A stretch of 64,000 bases of DNA. It comes from Fuerstiella marisgermanici. Lineage in GTDB: Bacteria > Planctomycetota > Planctomycetia > Planctomycetales > Planctomycetaceae. A program made the translations under genes and the position numbers. The DNA lies in the NCBI RefSeq assembly GCF_001983935.1, contig NZ_CP017641.1, positions 4,712,001 to 4,776,000 of the forward strand, given 5' to 3'. Numbering within the stretch: the first letter of the stretch is position 1; the number at the start of each line of letters is the position of its first letter. Below, piece after piece: positions 36,930 to 45,727 of this stretch. The notes under the pieces are model-generated. The model was not told the DNA's origin. It saw only the letters and a program-made list of their open reading frames with translations, and searched no databases.

Positions 36930-38201
36930 ATGGAACGTATTTTTGTTTCGGGAATGGGTTTTGCCACGTGTCTGGGCAACGATCGAGACACTTTTTGGAA
37001 GAACCTCACGGCTGGCTACTGTGGCTTGGATAAACTCAAGCTGCACGACACGACAGACCTGCCAGTCAACATTGGCGGCGAAGTATCCGACCTGGATCTC
37101 AAACGGATTAACGTCAACGATCTGGTCGCGGCCAAAAAGATGGACCGCGCCAGCCAGTTTGCCGTCTACGCCGCTCATGAAGCGCTGGAAGACGCAGGCC
37201 TGCCGACCACCGAAAACGGCGATCGTGCTGCCGTGATTATTGGCGCCGGTCTGGCGGGCCTGGAAACCTACGAATTTCAGATGGAACGACTTCTGACCAA
37301 GGGGCCTTCCCGAGTCAGCCCGTTCACGATCCCAATGCTGATGCCGAACGCTCCACCGGGCAACATCAGCCTGGCTTTCGGCATTCACGGCACCGCCTAC
37401 ACCACCAGTAGCGCGTGTTCGTCGTCCGGCCACGCTATGATCGATTCGATTGATTATCTGCGCAATGGCAAAGCCGACTTTGTCGTGACCGGTGGAACGG
37501 AAGCCTCGCTGACTCGACTTGGCATTGCTTCGTTTTCCAACATGAAGGCGATGTGTCGCAATCGAAACGACGAGCCAAAACAGTCCATGCGGCCGTTCGA
37601 CGCAGACCGATCCGGCTTCATTATGGCAGAAGGTTCGTCCATTCTGATCTTCGAAACGGAATCGCACCTGCGAAAGAGAGGCGGCAAGGCATGGGCGGAA
37701 GTGCTGAGCGGTTCGTCGACAAGCGATTCGTATCACCTTGTGCAACCGGATCCGGGAGGCCGCAAGGCGATCGTCGCCATCAATCAGGCCATTGAGGCGG
37801 CCGGCTTAAACCCCGCCGACATCGCCGATGAAACTTACGTGAGCGCTCACGGAACAAGCACGAAGCTTAACGACAACATGGAAACCGTCGCGTTGAAGAC
37901 GGTGTTCGGTGACGCCGCGAAGAAGCTGCAGATCAGCTCTATCAAGAGCATGCTGGGGCACATGATCGGAGCAGCGTGTGCCGTGGAAATGTCGGCCTGC
38001 TGTATGGCATTGACTCACGGATTGCTGCCGCCCACCATCAATAACGAAACGCCGGATCCGGACTGTGATTTGAACTATGTTCCAAACCAGTCGATCCATA
38101 AAGATGTCAAGTACGCGGTGAATAACAGCTTCGGTTTCGGCGGGCACAATGTGTCGTTGGTCCTGAAGAAGGTCGATGACCCGGAATTCCAGCGGTCATA
38201 A
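36930..38201 (+). CDS. fabF: Beta-ketoacyl-ACP synthase II family enzyme
   Basis: 423 residues. It extends acyl-ACP by malonyl-ACP condensation. The thiolase-fold triad is complete: Cys in TTSSACSSSGHAM near residue 165, His in AHGTSTKLND near 305, and His in GHMIGAACAVE near 345, followed by NNSFGFGGHNVSLVL. The start (MERIFVSGMG) was chosen because the upstream open part is Cys-rich and covers the palindromes. It has no acyl carrier protein, KR or MAT neighbour, so it may serve a specialised fatty-acid or hydrocarbon pathway rather than the housekeeping FabF; the symbol marks the family. The SDR gene follows after 39 bp and is probably co-transcribed. Confidence 0.9.
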   Translation: MERIFVSGMGFATCLGNDRDTFWKNLTAGYCGLDKLKLHDTTDLPVNIGGEVSDLDLKRINVNDLVAAKKMDRASQFAVYAAHEALEDAGLPTTENGDRAAVIIGAGLAGLETYEFQMERLLTKGPSRVSPFTIPMLMPNAPPGNISLAFGIHGTAYTTSSACSSSGHAMIDSIDYLRNGKADFVVTGGTEASLTRLGIASFSNMKAMCRNRNDEPKQSMRPFDADRSGFIMAEGSSILIFETESHLRKRGGKAWAEVLSGSSTSDSYHLVQPDPGGRKAIVAINQAIEAAGLNPADIADETYVSAHGTSTKLNDNMETVALKTVFGDAAKKLQISSIKSMLGHMIGAACAVEMSACCMALTHGLLPPTINNETPDPDCDLNYVPNQSIHKDVKYAVNNSFGFGGHNVSLVLKKVDDPEFQRS

Positions 38202-38240
38202 TTTGAGTTGAAACGTTCTGGCGAAGGTCTATACAGTGAC

Positions 38241-39158
38241 ATGAGCAATTCATCTCAAATTCAAACCGTCGCCATTAGCGGAGCCACCGGAATGGTAGGT
38301 TCAGCTCTGGCAGATCGCCTTCGCGAATCCGGCAAGTCTGTGATAGCCATCAGCCGCAGCGACGGCGGCGGCTACGACGACACCATACGGTGGGATCCGG
38401 AATCCGGTTTAACCAATCCGAACCGTCTCGAATCCGTGGACGCCATCGTGCACCTGGCCGGTGAAAACATCGCGGCCGGCCGTTGGAACGATTCAGTGAA
38501 ACGGCGCATCCGCAATAGCCGAGTCAACGGGACTCGCAGCCTTGTGGAATCCATGGCGTCGGTCGAGAAACGCCCCAAGCTGTTTATCTGCGCGTCGGCG
38601 ATTGGGTACTACGGTGACCGCGGCAGTATGGAACTGCCGGAATCTGCTGAGCCGGGTGAAGGGTTCCTGCCGGACGTCTGCAAAGAATGGGAAGCGGAAG
38701 CCGACGCTGCGGCGGAGTTGGGTTGTCGCGTCGTCAACGTTCGCATCGGGATGGTGCTAAGCCCCAAAGGTGGAGCACTCGCCAAAATGCTGCTGCCGTT
38801 TAAATTGGGAGCAGGCGGAGTTGTCGGACCGGGCACTCAGTATTGGAGCTGGATTGGCCTGCACGACCTAACGCGAATCATCGCGTTCTGCATCGACAAC
38901 GAAGAGATGTCCGGCCCGGTCAATGCTGTCAGCCCTCACCCTCCGACAAACCGCGAGTTCACGAAGGATCTTGGCCGAGTCCTGAATCGCCCGACAATTA
39001 TTCCGATGCCGGCATTCGCCGCGAAACTCGCCCTCGGAGAAATGGCGAAAGCTCTGTTGCTGGCCAGCACCCGTGTGGTTCCGAAGAAGCTTGAAAAGGC
39101 TGGCTTTAAATACGACCACCCGGACCTGACCGGTTGTCTGCAGCACGAACTAAGCTGA
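38241..39158 (+). CDS. TIGR01777-family NAD(P)-dependent epimerase-like protein
   Basis: 305 residues. An N-terminal Rossmann GATGMVGSAL loop, then IVHLAGENIAAGRW, the signature of the YfcH/TIGR01777 group of atypical short-chain dehydrogenases, then SAIGYYGDRG with the active-site Tyr, and a C-terminal conserved half with LGAGGVVGPGTQYWSWIGLHDL. The reaction is unknown in the family. I chose ATG 38241 over a TTG at 38208; GAAGGTC stands upstream but rather far. It lies directly behind the ketoacyl synthase gene. Confidence 0.9.
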   Translation: MSNSSQIQTVAISGATGMVGSALADRLRESGKSVIAISRSDGGGYDDTIRWDPESGLTNPNRLESVDAIVHLAGENIAAGRWNDSVKRRIRNSRVNGTRSLVESMASVEKRPKLFICASAIGYYGDRGSMELPESAEPGEGFLPDVCKEWEAEADAAAELGCRVVNVRIGMVLSPKGGALAKMLLPFKLGAGGVVGPGTQYWSWIGLHDLTRIIAFCIDNEEMSGPVNAVSPHPPTNREFTKDLGRVLNRPTIIPMPAFAAKLALGEMAKALLLASTRVVPKKLEKAGFKYDHPDLTGCLQHELS

Positions 39159-39280
39159 AGCTTTCGATCTTTACCTACCGGTGGCTTTGGCTCGTTTGAC
39201 GCGGTTTACGTCCGACAAGAAGCGTTGACCGCAGTCATGCGTCAATGTGAAACGCTGCGGCGCCGCAATTAATCCAGCCG

Positions 39281-39907
39281 TCAAAACGCCATGGGATAAT
39301 TGGCCGGCGAATCCTGTTCGACGCCGGGCGGGCCGTCAAAGTGTTCTTCGACGAATCGGTCCCACGAATCGCGCGTCTGCTGCGAAACCAAATCGGCCAT
39401 GCCGCGTTCGCACTTCTCACACACCATCAGCGGTGTGCGGCTAAGCGGCGTGATTTGAGCCACAATCTCGTCCAGCCTGCACAGTCCCGCCAGCGAATAG
39501 CGGTGACAGTCCTTGCGTTCGGTGCCGCAAATCAGGCACTCTTCAATGCAGCGATTCAGTAGCGCCAGACCGTCTTCCGGATCTTCAATCTCGCTGACTT
39601 CGATCACCTGAGGCTCTTCGGTGTCTTCCAGCCCGTCTTCCGCGCGTCTGAGAAACTGAGTGCTCATGTATTCGGTGATGTTCTGCTTGGTCTCTTCCGA
39701 ATACTCCTGCGTCATTCGTTCGCGACAACGCTCGCACATTGCCATCTCGAAGACAGCTTCGCCCCCCACAAACCGCTTCTGGACGACATACACGTTCGAT
39801 TCCGCCAGCGGCACCTCACAGTCGATGCACTTGAAGAACGGCTCGCCCGAATACGCTGACCAAAACAGCTCAGGAACAGGCGCAAAAAAGATTCCAAAGT
39901 GCGACAT
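39281..39907 (-). CDS. Four-CxxC metal-binding protein of unknown function
   Basis: 208 residues without signal peptide or membrane helix. Four cysteine pairs are spaced along it: CIDC, CERC, CLIC (in ECLICGTERKDCHRY) and CEKC, suggesting two zinc ribbons, one in each half, separated by an acidic stretch. This looks like a cytosolic structural-zinc protein. I recognise no named family, and it may be planctomycete-specific. It begins seven bases after the stop of the cyclase-fold gene, so both are surely one transcript. Confidence 0.8.
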   Translation of the reverse strand: MSHFGIFFAPVPELFWSAYSGEPFFKCIDCEVPLAESNVYVVQKRFVGGEAVFEMAMCERCRERMTQEYSEETKQNITEYMSTQFLRRAEDGLEDTEEPQVIEVSEIEDPEDGLALLNRCIEECLICGTERKDCHRYSLAGLCRLDEIVAQITPLSRTPLMVCEKCERGMADLVSQQTRDSWDRFVEEHFDGPPGVEQDSPANYPMAF

Positions 39908-39914
39908 CGAGACC

Positions 39915-40961
39915 TCAACGCTGATAGATCGGCAGGTAGCCGTATTCGACCGTTAGTGCCAGAATGGCCATTGACGTGGCGTACGAACTTCCTGCTCCAC
40001 GTTCACTGCCGTCAATCGGTTTCCAGTACCCCGTCGGATTCTGAATGCTTAAAATGGTATCATACAGGAAAGGGCGAGACGTCTGCCATTCGTCGCCGCC
40101 GACTTTGTACATGCCAACCGTGCAGTAATAGGCTCCATAAAAGAAGTAGCTTTCCTGAATGGTTAGTTGGCGAGCCAAAATCAAATTAGCGGCGGCCAGA
40201 GTTTCTTCCGTGCGATGTTCACCGCACACTTCCAACGCCACAATGCCGCAGCCGGAACGAGTCACAGTGGCTCCACTTGACCCCATATAGCCAAACCCAC
40301 CGGTCGTACGAACTCGCAGCCGTTTAATATACTCAATCGCGCGATCAATGTTCTGGCTGGGAATATCGCAGCCAATATCCTTGGCGGCTCGCAACGCCAA
40401 AAGCTGCCACGCGGTGACACTTAAATCGGAATCGCCGCTGGTCGGCTGGTACCGCCAGCCCCCATCGTGCTGGCTGCTTTTGGGGTAATTTTGAGCGTCA
40501 ATAATCAGCTTGACGGCTTTCTCCAACGCTCGTTGGCATTGATCAGCCTGTTCGCCGCTGACCATCCCCGCCACTTCCGCCAACATCAAAGTGGCAATGC
40601 CATGACTGTACATCGGCCCGTGGCTGCGGTGCTTGCCGACAAGCAGGCCGTTGCTTTGTTGCTGCGACAAAATCCACGCCACACCTTTGGAAATGTGGCG
40701 ACCATACGGTCCTTCTTCCGGCACATACCCGGCCGCCAGAAAAGCCATCACCGCCATTGATGTGACAGCCGTCAGGTCGCCATGACTTTCCGACGGCCAC
40801 GCACCGGACGGTTGCTGCTCTTTTGCCAGCCAGGCCACCGCGCGATTCACACCGGCATCGATCCTTTGCTCGCGTTCGTCGGCGCAGGCCGGTTGGGCGC
40901 AGATCGCGAGTGCGATCAACAACAAAGTCAGGCCCAGCCGGTTCGACTCTTTGCGCCTCAA
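39915..40961 (-). CDS. Exported prenyltransferase/squalene-cyclase-fold repeat protein
   Basis: 348 residues from a TTG at 40961. The frame extends to another TTG at 41021, but that lies upstream of a terminator hairpin. The TTG at 40961 has GGAAGGGG six bases before it and starts a clean signal peptide (MRRKESNRLGLTLLLIALAI, cleavage near AQPACA). The mature part is alpha-alpha-barrel repeats: VAWLAKEQQPSGAWP, SQHDGGWRYQPTSGDSDLSVTAWQLLALRAA, and QNPTGYWKPIDGS near the end. The Asp-rich DxDD cyclase motif is absent, so it is probably a binding or structural relative, as is common in planctomycetes, rather than a terpene cyclase. It is followed by the four-CxxC gene. Confidence 0.85.
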   Translation of the reverse strand: MRRKESNRLGLTLLLIALAICAQPACADEREQRIDAGVNRAVAWLAKEQQPSGAWPSESHGDLTAVTSMAVMAFLAAGYVPEEGPYGRHISKGVAWILSQQQSNGLLVGKHRSHGPMYSHGIATLMLAEVAGMVSGEQADQCQRALEKAVKLIIDAQNYPKSSQHDGGWRYQPTSGDSDLSVTAWQLLALRAAKDIGCDIPSQNIDRAIEYIKRLRVRTTGGFGYMGSSGATVTRSGCGIVALEVCGEHRTEETLAAANLILARQLTIQESYFFYGAYYCTVGMYKVGGDEWQTSRPFLYDTILSIQNPTGYWKPIDGSERGAGSSYATSMAILALTVEYGYLPIYQR

Positions 40962-40986
40962 TTCAAGCCCCTTCCATTGAGCAAGA

Positions 40987-41012
40987 AGCCCGGCCTTCTT
41001 CCTGACCGGGCT
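40987..41012 (-). terminator. Terminator hairpin of the upstream oxidoreductase gene
   Basis: AGCCCGG pairs perfectly with CCGGGCT around a 12-base loop; on the minus strand the stem is followed by TTCTTGC, a weak T tract. It lies 34 bases behind the stop at 41046 and before the TTG start at 40961. Confidence 0.6.
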
Positions 41013-41045
41013 CCTGTGCAATCCGATTTGATGCTCGCAACAAAT

Positions 41046-42425
<1,380 letters not shown>

Positions 42426-42512
42426 TAATGAGCTCCCACTTGGTTGATGAATTGTCGGCGAGCACGATCATACGCTTGCATGCACGCACCGTAAAGCAAG
42501 ATACCAGCCACC

Positions 42513-43823
42513 CTATCCTATCTTCACAAGATCACCCGCGCGTTTTCGAATGCCGTCAATGGCTTCGACGATGTGCTCCATTTCCGCTCGCGAGCCCAGT
42601 AGTTGCGTCTGAGAAAACCAAATCGCTTCAGCGCAGAGCTTGTCGTTGACGGGGCATTGATTGGCTTCCACCCACTTCGCCATCGTGTCTGCCCCGTAGA
42701 TTCGTTGGTAGTGCGGATTTTCGGCCAGAGCTTTCACGTGGGGACTATTGTTCAGGGCAGAATAGCCGCCGCTGCAGCGGACACCCGCTTTGGATAATTC
42801 CTTCAGAAATCGGCTTCTTGTCAGCCCGGCAAACTGCGTCTGATCGTAACGCATCATGTACAAATGCCACGCACTGCGAGTGCATCCTGGGACGAGGCTT
42901 GCCGGCGTAATCCCCGGTATCTGCTTAAACATTTCCGTCAGATAGGCTGCGTTCTCATCGCGTGTCTTCGCGTGCTGTTCCAGACGCACCAACTGCACGG
43001 ACAACAGTGCAGCCTGAAACTGTGTGAGTCGGTAGTTGGCCCCTCGACCAAAGTCCGCTCCTTTCCGGCGACCGCCTGGCATGTGGAAGTCGAAACACTG
43101 ATCGGCGAACGCATCGTCATTGGTCAGTACGGCTCCGCCTTCCCCGGATGTCAGGTTCTTACTGGCCTGAAAACTGATACACCCCGCCAGCCCGGAAGTC
43201 CCTACGGGCTTACCGTGCAGTTCTGCCAAAGGCGCCTGGCATGCATCTTCAATCACTTTCACACCATGCTGCTTTGCGACCGAATTGATGGCCTCCATAT
43301 CAGCAGGCGAACCGCCAATATGTACGGGCAGCAGCAGACGTGTGTCGTCCGTGATCGCGGCCGCAATTTTTTTCGGGTCGATCTGAAACGTGGCCGGATC
43401 CGTATCAACGAAAACAGGCAGTGCAAAACTGTTGGTGATAACATTGAAGGTGGCAACGAACGTGTACGGCGGCATGATAACCTGTTCGCCAGGGCCGATG
43501 TTAAGCGCCCCGAGCGTCGTCATCAGAGCCGTTGTTCCGGAAGAAGTAGCGATGCAGTGTTTCGCCTTCATGCGTTCTGAAAACGCGGCCTCAAAGTCCA
43601 GCAGGTGTTTACCGCCACTCGTGCGGCCCCACTTCCCCGAGTTCAAAACGGCCAGCAAAGATTCCTCTTCGCCTTTGTCCCAGATGGGCCACGCGACATT
43701 TGCCTTCTTCGCATCAGCCGGACGCGCGGCAGCCGTTGGCATGGATTCACCAACCAGGCCGGTCATGGCACCGGCGGCGGCCGCAGTGCCGAAGAAACCA
43801 CGGCGAGTAAACGGTGTTGACAT
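42513..43823 (-). CDS. Tat-tagged DegT/DnrJ/EryC1/StrS aminotransferase
   Basis: 436 residues from 43823, preceded by AGGACC. A Tat-type signal (TRRGFFG near residues 6-12, then Ala/Gly-rich) comes before a fold-type-I PLP enzyme. SSGTTALMT near 94 binds the phosphate, IEDACQA with Asp193 contacts the ring nitrogen, and Lys222 in QASKNLTSGEGG forms the Schiff base. The family makes amino sugars from keto nucleotide-sugars, normally in the cytoplasm. An exported form must fold around PLP first, which Tat allows. Its substrate outside the membrane is unknown. It sits 87 bp upstream of a Tat-tagged Gfo/Idh gene, the usual partner class of DegT enzymes in amino-sugar pathways. Confidence 0.92.
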   Translation of the reverse strand: MSTPFTRRGFFGTAAAAGAMTGLVGESMPTAAARPADAKKANVAWPIWDKGEEESLLAVLNSGKWGRTSGGKHLLDFEAAFSERMKAKHCIATSSGTTALMTTLGALNIGPGEQVIMPPYTFVATFNVITNSFALPVFVDTDPATFQIDPKKIAAAITDDTRLLLPVHIGGSPADMEAINSVAKQHGVKVIEDACQAPLAELHGKPVGTSGLAGCISFQASKNLTSGEGGAVLTNDDAFADQCFDFHMPGGRRKGADFGRGANYRLTQFQAALLSVQLVRLEQHAKTRDENAAYLTEMFKQIPGITPASLVPGCTRSAWHLYMMRYDQTQFAGLTRSRFLKELSKAGVRCSGGYSALNNSPHVKALAENPHYQRIYGADTMAKWVEANQCPVNDKLCAEAIWFSQTQLLGSRAEMEHIVEAIDGIRKRAGDLVKIG

Positions 43824-43866
43824 CACAAGGGTCCTGTCCGGGTGGTTGATAAAAGGAATACGAAGT

Positions 43867-44646
43867 TCAAACGTCGACATTCAAGAACGCGGCGGCGTTG
43901 CGCCAGGCGATCTTTTCGTAATCGGCCTGTGGCAGAGATTCAAGGTTGGCAAGCTTCACCAGTGACGGGCCAACGTAGTCAAATGGCATGTGCGAACCAA
44001 ATGCGATCGATTCCACTCCCAGCGTCTCAATCAGCCTGGGGATCGATTTGAACAACACAACGTGCGACCGAGCGAAATCGATCAGACAACGTCCTTTCAG
44101 TCCAGCCGCCGCCAGCCGAGTGCCACTCAGCCCTGTCCAGTTGCTTAACAAAAACTTCAGTCGTGGATGCTGTTCGGCGACGGTCGTCAACGTCGCGACG
44201 TCCAAATCGTTGGCCACGTCCCAATGATGACGCTGCCGACGATCTTCAAACCGCTGCGTCAGAACGACGGGCAATCCGTATTCCGCAATCTGATTCAAAG
44301 CCGCCTTCCCGTCATCATCGGTCAGGCTGTAACCGTGATGTTCGGGCACCAGCGTCACTGCTTTCATCTTCCAGCGAGTCACGCATTCTTCCAGATCATG
44401 ACGCCAGTCGGCGTACTTTGGGTTCACTGTGGCGACGGGAATGAATCGCGAGCCATGCGGTTGAATCTGTTCCATCAACTCTTCATTGCCGCGATGAGCG
44501 TCTCGATAGAAGACTGAATGCAGCGACGACACGACCGCTCGATCGATCCCGCTGGCGTCCATTAGCTCGATCATCTGCTCTGCATTTCGCGCGGCGAGTT
44601 TGCGAAATGGGTAGTGGCCGATAAAGGCGTTAACATCGATAATCAC
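43867..44646 (-). CDS. Amidohydrolase-fold protein with altered metal ligands
   Basis: 259 residues from a GTG at 44646. The frame is open to 44802, but the GTG has GGAGGT four bases before it and overlaps the stop of the preceding gene (GTGA), while the upstream part is inside that gene. It is a TIM-barrel amidohydrolase (PF04909 type), but the first strand reads IDVNAFIG where active members have HxH, and the late FGTD is FGSH. The usual zinc site is therefore incomplete. Either it binds metal differently or it is a non-catalytic partner. It has no signal peptide, unlike its neighbour. Confidence 0.82.
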   Translation of the reverse strand: MIIDVNAFIGHYPFRKLAARNAEQMIELMDASGIDRAVVSSLHSVFYRDAHRGNEELMEQIQPHGSRFIPVATVNPKYADWRHDLEECVTRWKMKAVTLVPEHHGYSLTDDDGKAALNQIAEYGLPVVLTQRFEDRRQRHHWDVANDLDVATLTTVAEQHPRLKFLLSNWTGLSGTRLAAAGLKGRCLIDFARSHVVLFKSIPRLIETLGVESIAFGSHMPFDYVGPSLVKLANLESLPQADYEKIAWRNAAAFLNVDV

Positions 44647-45581
44647 GCGGACCTCCGATCCAGAATCTGCTGCAGATTGCGCCAGAAGATGTCTCCACGC
44701 TGGGTCGGTGTGAGGTCGGCCGAAAGGATTTTTCCGACGCCGCCTTCCATGGTCGAATCCGTCCCAAACAGAATCCGCTTGTGCCCCAATTCTTGAACGC
44801 ACATGCCGATCGTGTCACTTTCCAACACACTGCCGCTGGTATCCAGATACACGTTGGGGCAAGCTCGAAGAGCCTTAATCGCCCACTCCCAATCACCGCC
44901 ACCGTTCACATGAGCCATAATCAGCAGGAGTTCCGGGTAGCGTTCGGACAGCATGCAGAAATCCAGCGAATCCGAAATGTTAGGCTGCGACGCTTTTGTT
45001 TTAGCGTCGGTCACATGCCCCGAATGGCCGATGATTGGAATCCTGTGAGCGATGCAGCGTTCGGCGATCGGAAACAGAATCGGATCGGAATACTTAAACT
45101 GATTGTAAAGCTTCACGCCGATCATCCCGGCGTCCACACAGCGGTCGATTTCGGCTAACGCGGCGGGGCCGTTGCCCGGCTGAACAAAGCAGAATCCGGC
45201 AATGCGGTCCGGGTAACGCTTCATCGCCGCTAAGACCGAATCGTTGGCGTCTCGCACCTTTTCCGTATCCGCCATCACACCGCCAGTGATGGGGCGTGAG
45301 CAACACAGCTTTTCGATGCCCAGCGTTTCGGCCGCCTCAACAAGGTCCTCCGCGCCACTCCAATCGGCATCTGGCAGATGCAGCGACTGCCACACGTGTG
45401 CATGGACATCGATTTTGCGCATCGATCGCCAATTCTTTGGCAAGCCGACAGTGCCACTTGAAGACGGTGCTTCACGCGGCAGTTTGTCGTCACCCACAAG
45501 CGTCGGTGACGAAAACGTCAATCCGCTGGCACCGATGACGCCTCCGATCGACTTCAGAATTTCCCTGCGGTTGGGCTTCAT
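44643..45581 (-). CDS. Tat-exported amidohydrolase family hydrolase
   Basis: 312 residues. N-terminal NRREIL and a hydrophobic stretch form a Tat-like signal. The barrel has the metal-binding H-A-H at residues 60-62 (KIDVHAHVW), a middle GHSGH, IMAHVNGGG, and FGTDS near the C-terminus, so the metal site looks complete. PF04909 enzymes decarboxylate or hydrolyse ring or amide compounds; the substrate is unknown. It overlaps the next gene by four bases, so the two are translationally coupled and could form a heteromer. A perfect palindrome lies 59 bp upstream of its start. Confidence 0.9.
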   Translation of the reverse strand: MKPNRREILKSIGGVIGASGLTFSSPTLVGDDKLPREAPSSSGTVGLPKNWRSMRKIDVHAHVWQSLHLPDADWSGAEDLVEAAETLGIEKLCCSRPITGGVMADTEKVRDANDSVLAAMKRYPDRIAGFCFVQPGNGPAALAEIDRCVDAGMIGVKLYNQFKYSDPILFPIAERCIAHRIPIIGHSGHVTDAKTKASQPNISDSLDFCMLSERYPELLLIMAHVNGGGDWEWAIKALRACPNVYLDTSGSVLESDTIGMCVQELGHKRILFGTDSTMEGGVGKILSADLTPTQRGDIFWRNLQQILDRRSA

Positions 45582-45639
45582 GAATGCAAACTCCTGCCAG
45601 ATTCAGTTCTGCCGTTCAGTCACGGCACAAATTCGAATC

Positions 45640-45653
45640 TAGACAGTTGTCTA
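45640..45653 (-). promoter_or_regulatory. Candidate operator palindrome before the amidohydrolase pair
   Basis: TAGACA-GT-TGTCTA, a perfect 6-2-6 repeat, with ATTCGAAT (45631-45638) beside it. It lies between the stop of the DUF1592 gene and the start of the amidohydrolase. Confidence 0.4.
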
Positions 45654-45701
45654 CCATTTAGCAATCCGATGGAACGCGTGTCCGGTTGTGAACGCGACTC
45701 G

Positions 45702-45721
45702 TCCCCAGGTCCAACTGGGGA
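45702..45721 (-). terminator. Hairpin behind the DUF1592 gene, possible terminator
   Basis: TCCCCAG-GTCCAA-CTGGGGA, a 7-bp perfect stem ending seven bases from the stop codon at 45728. There is no T tract on either side, so termination is uncertain. Confidence 0.4.
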
Positions 45722-45727
45722 GGAGTT

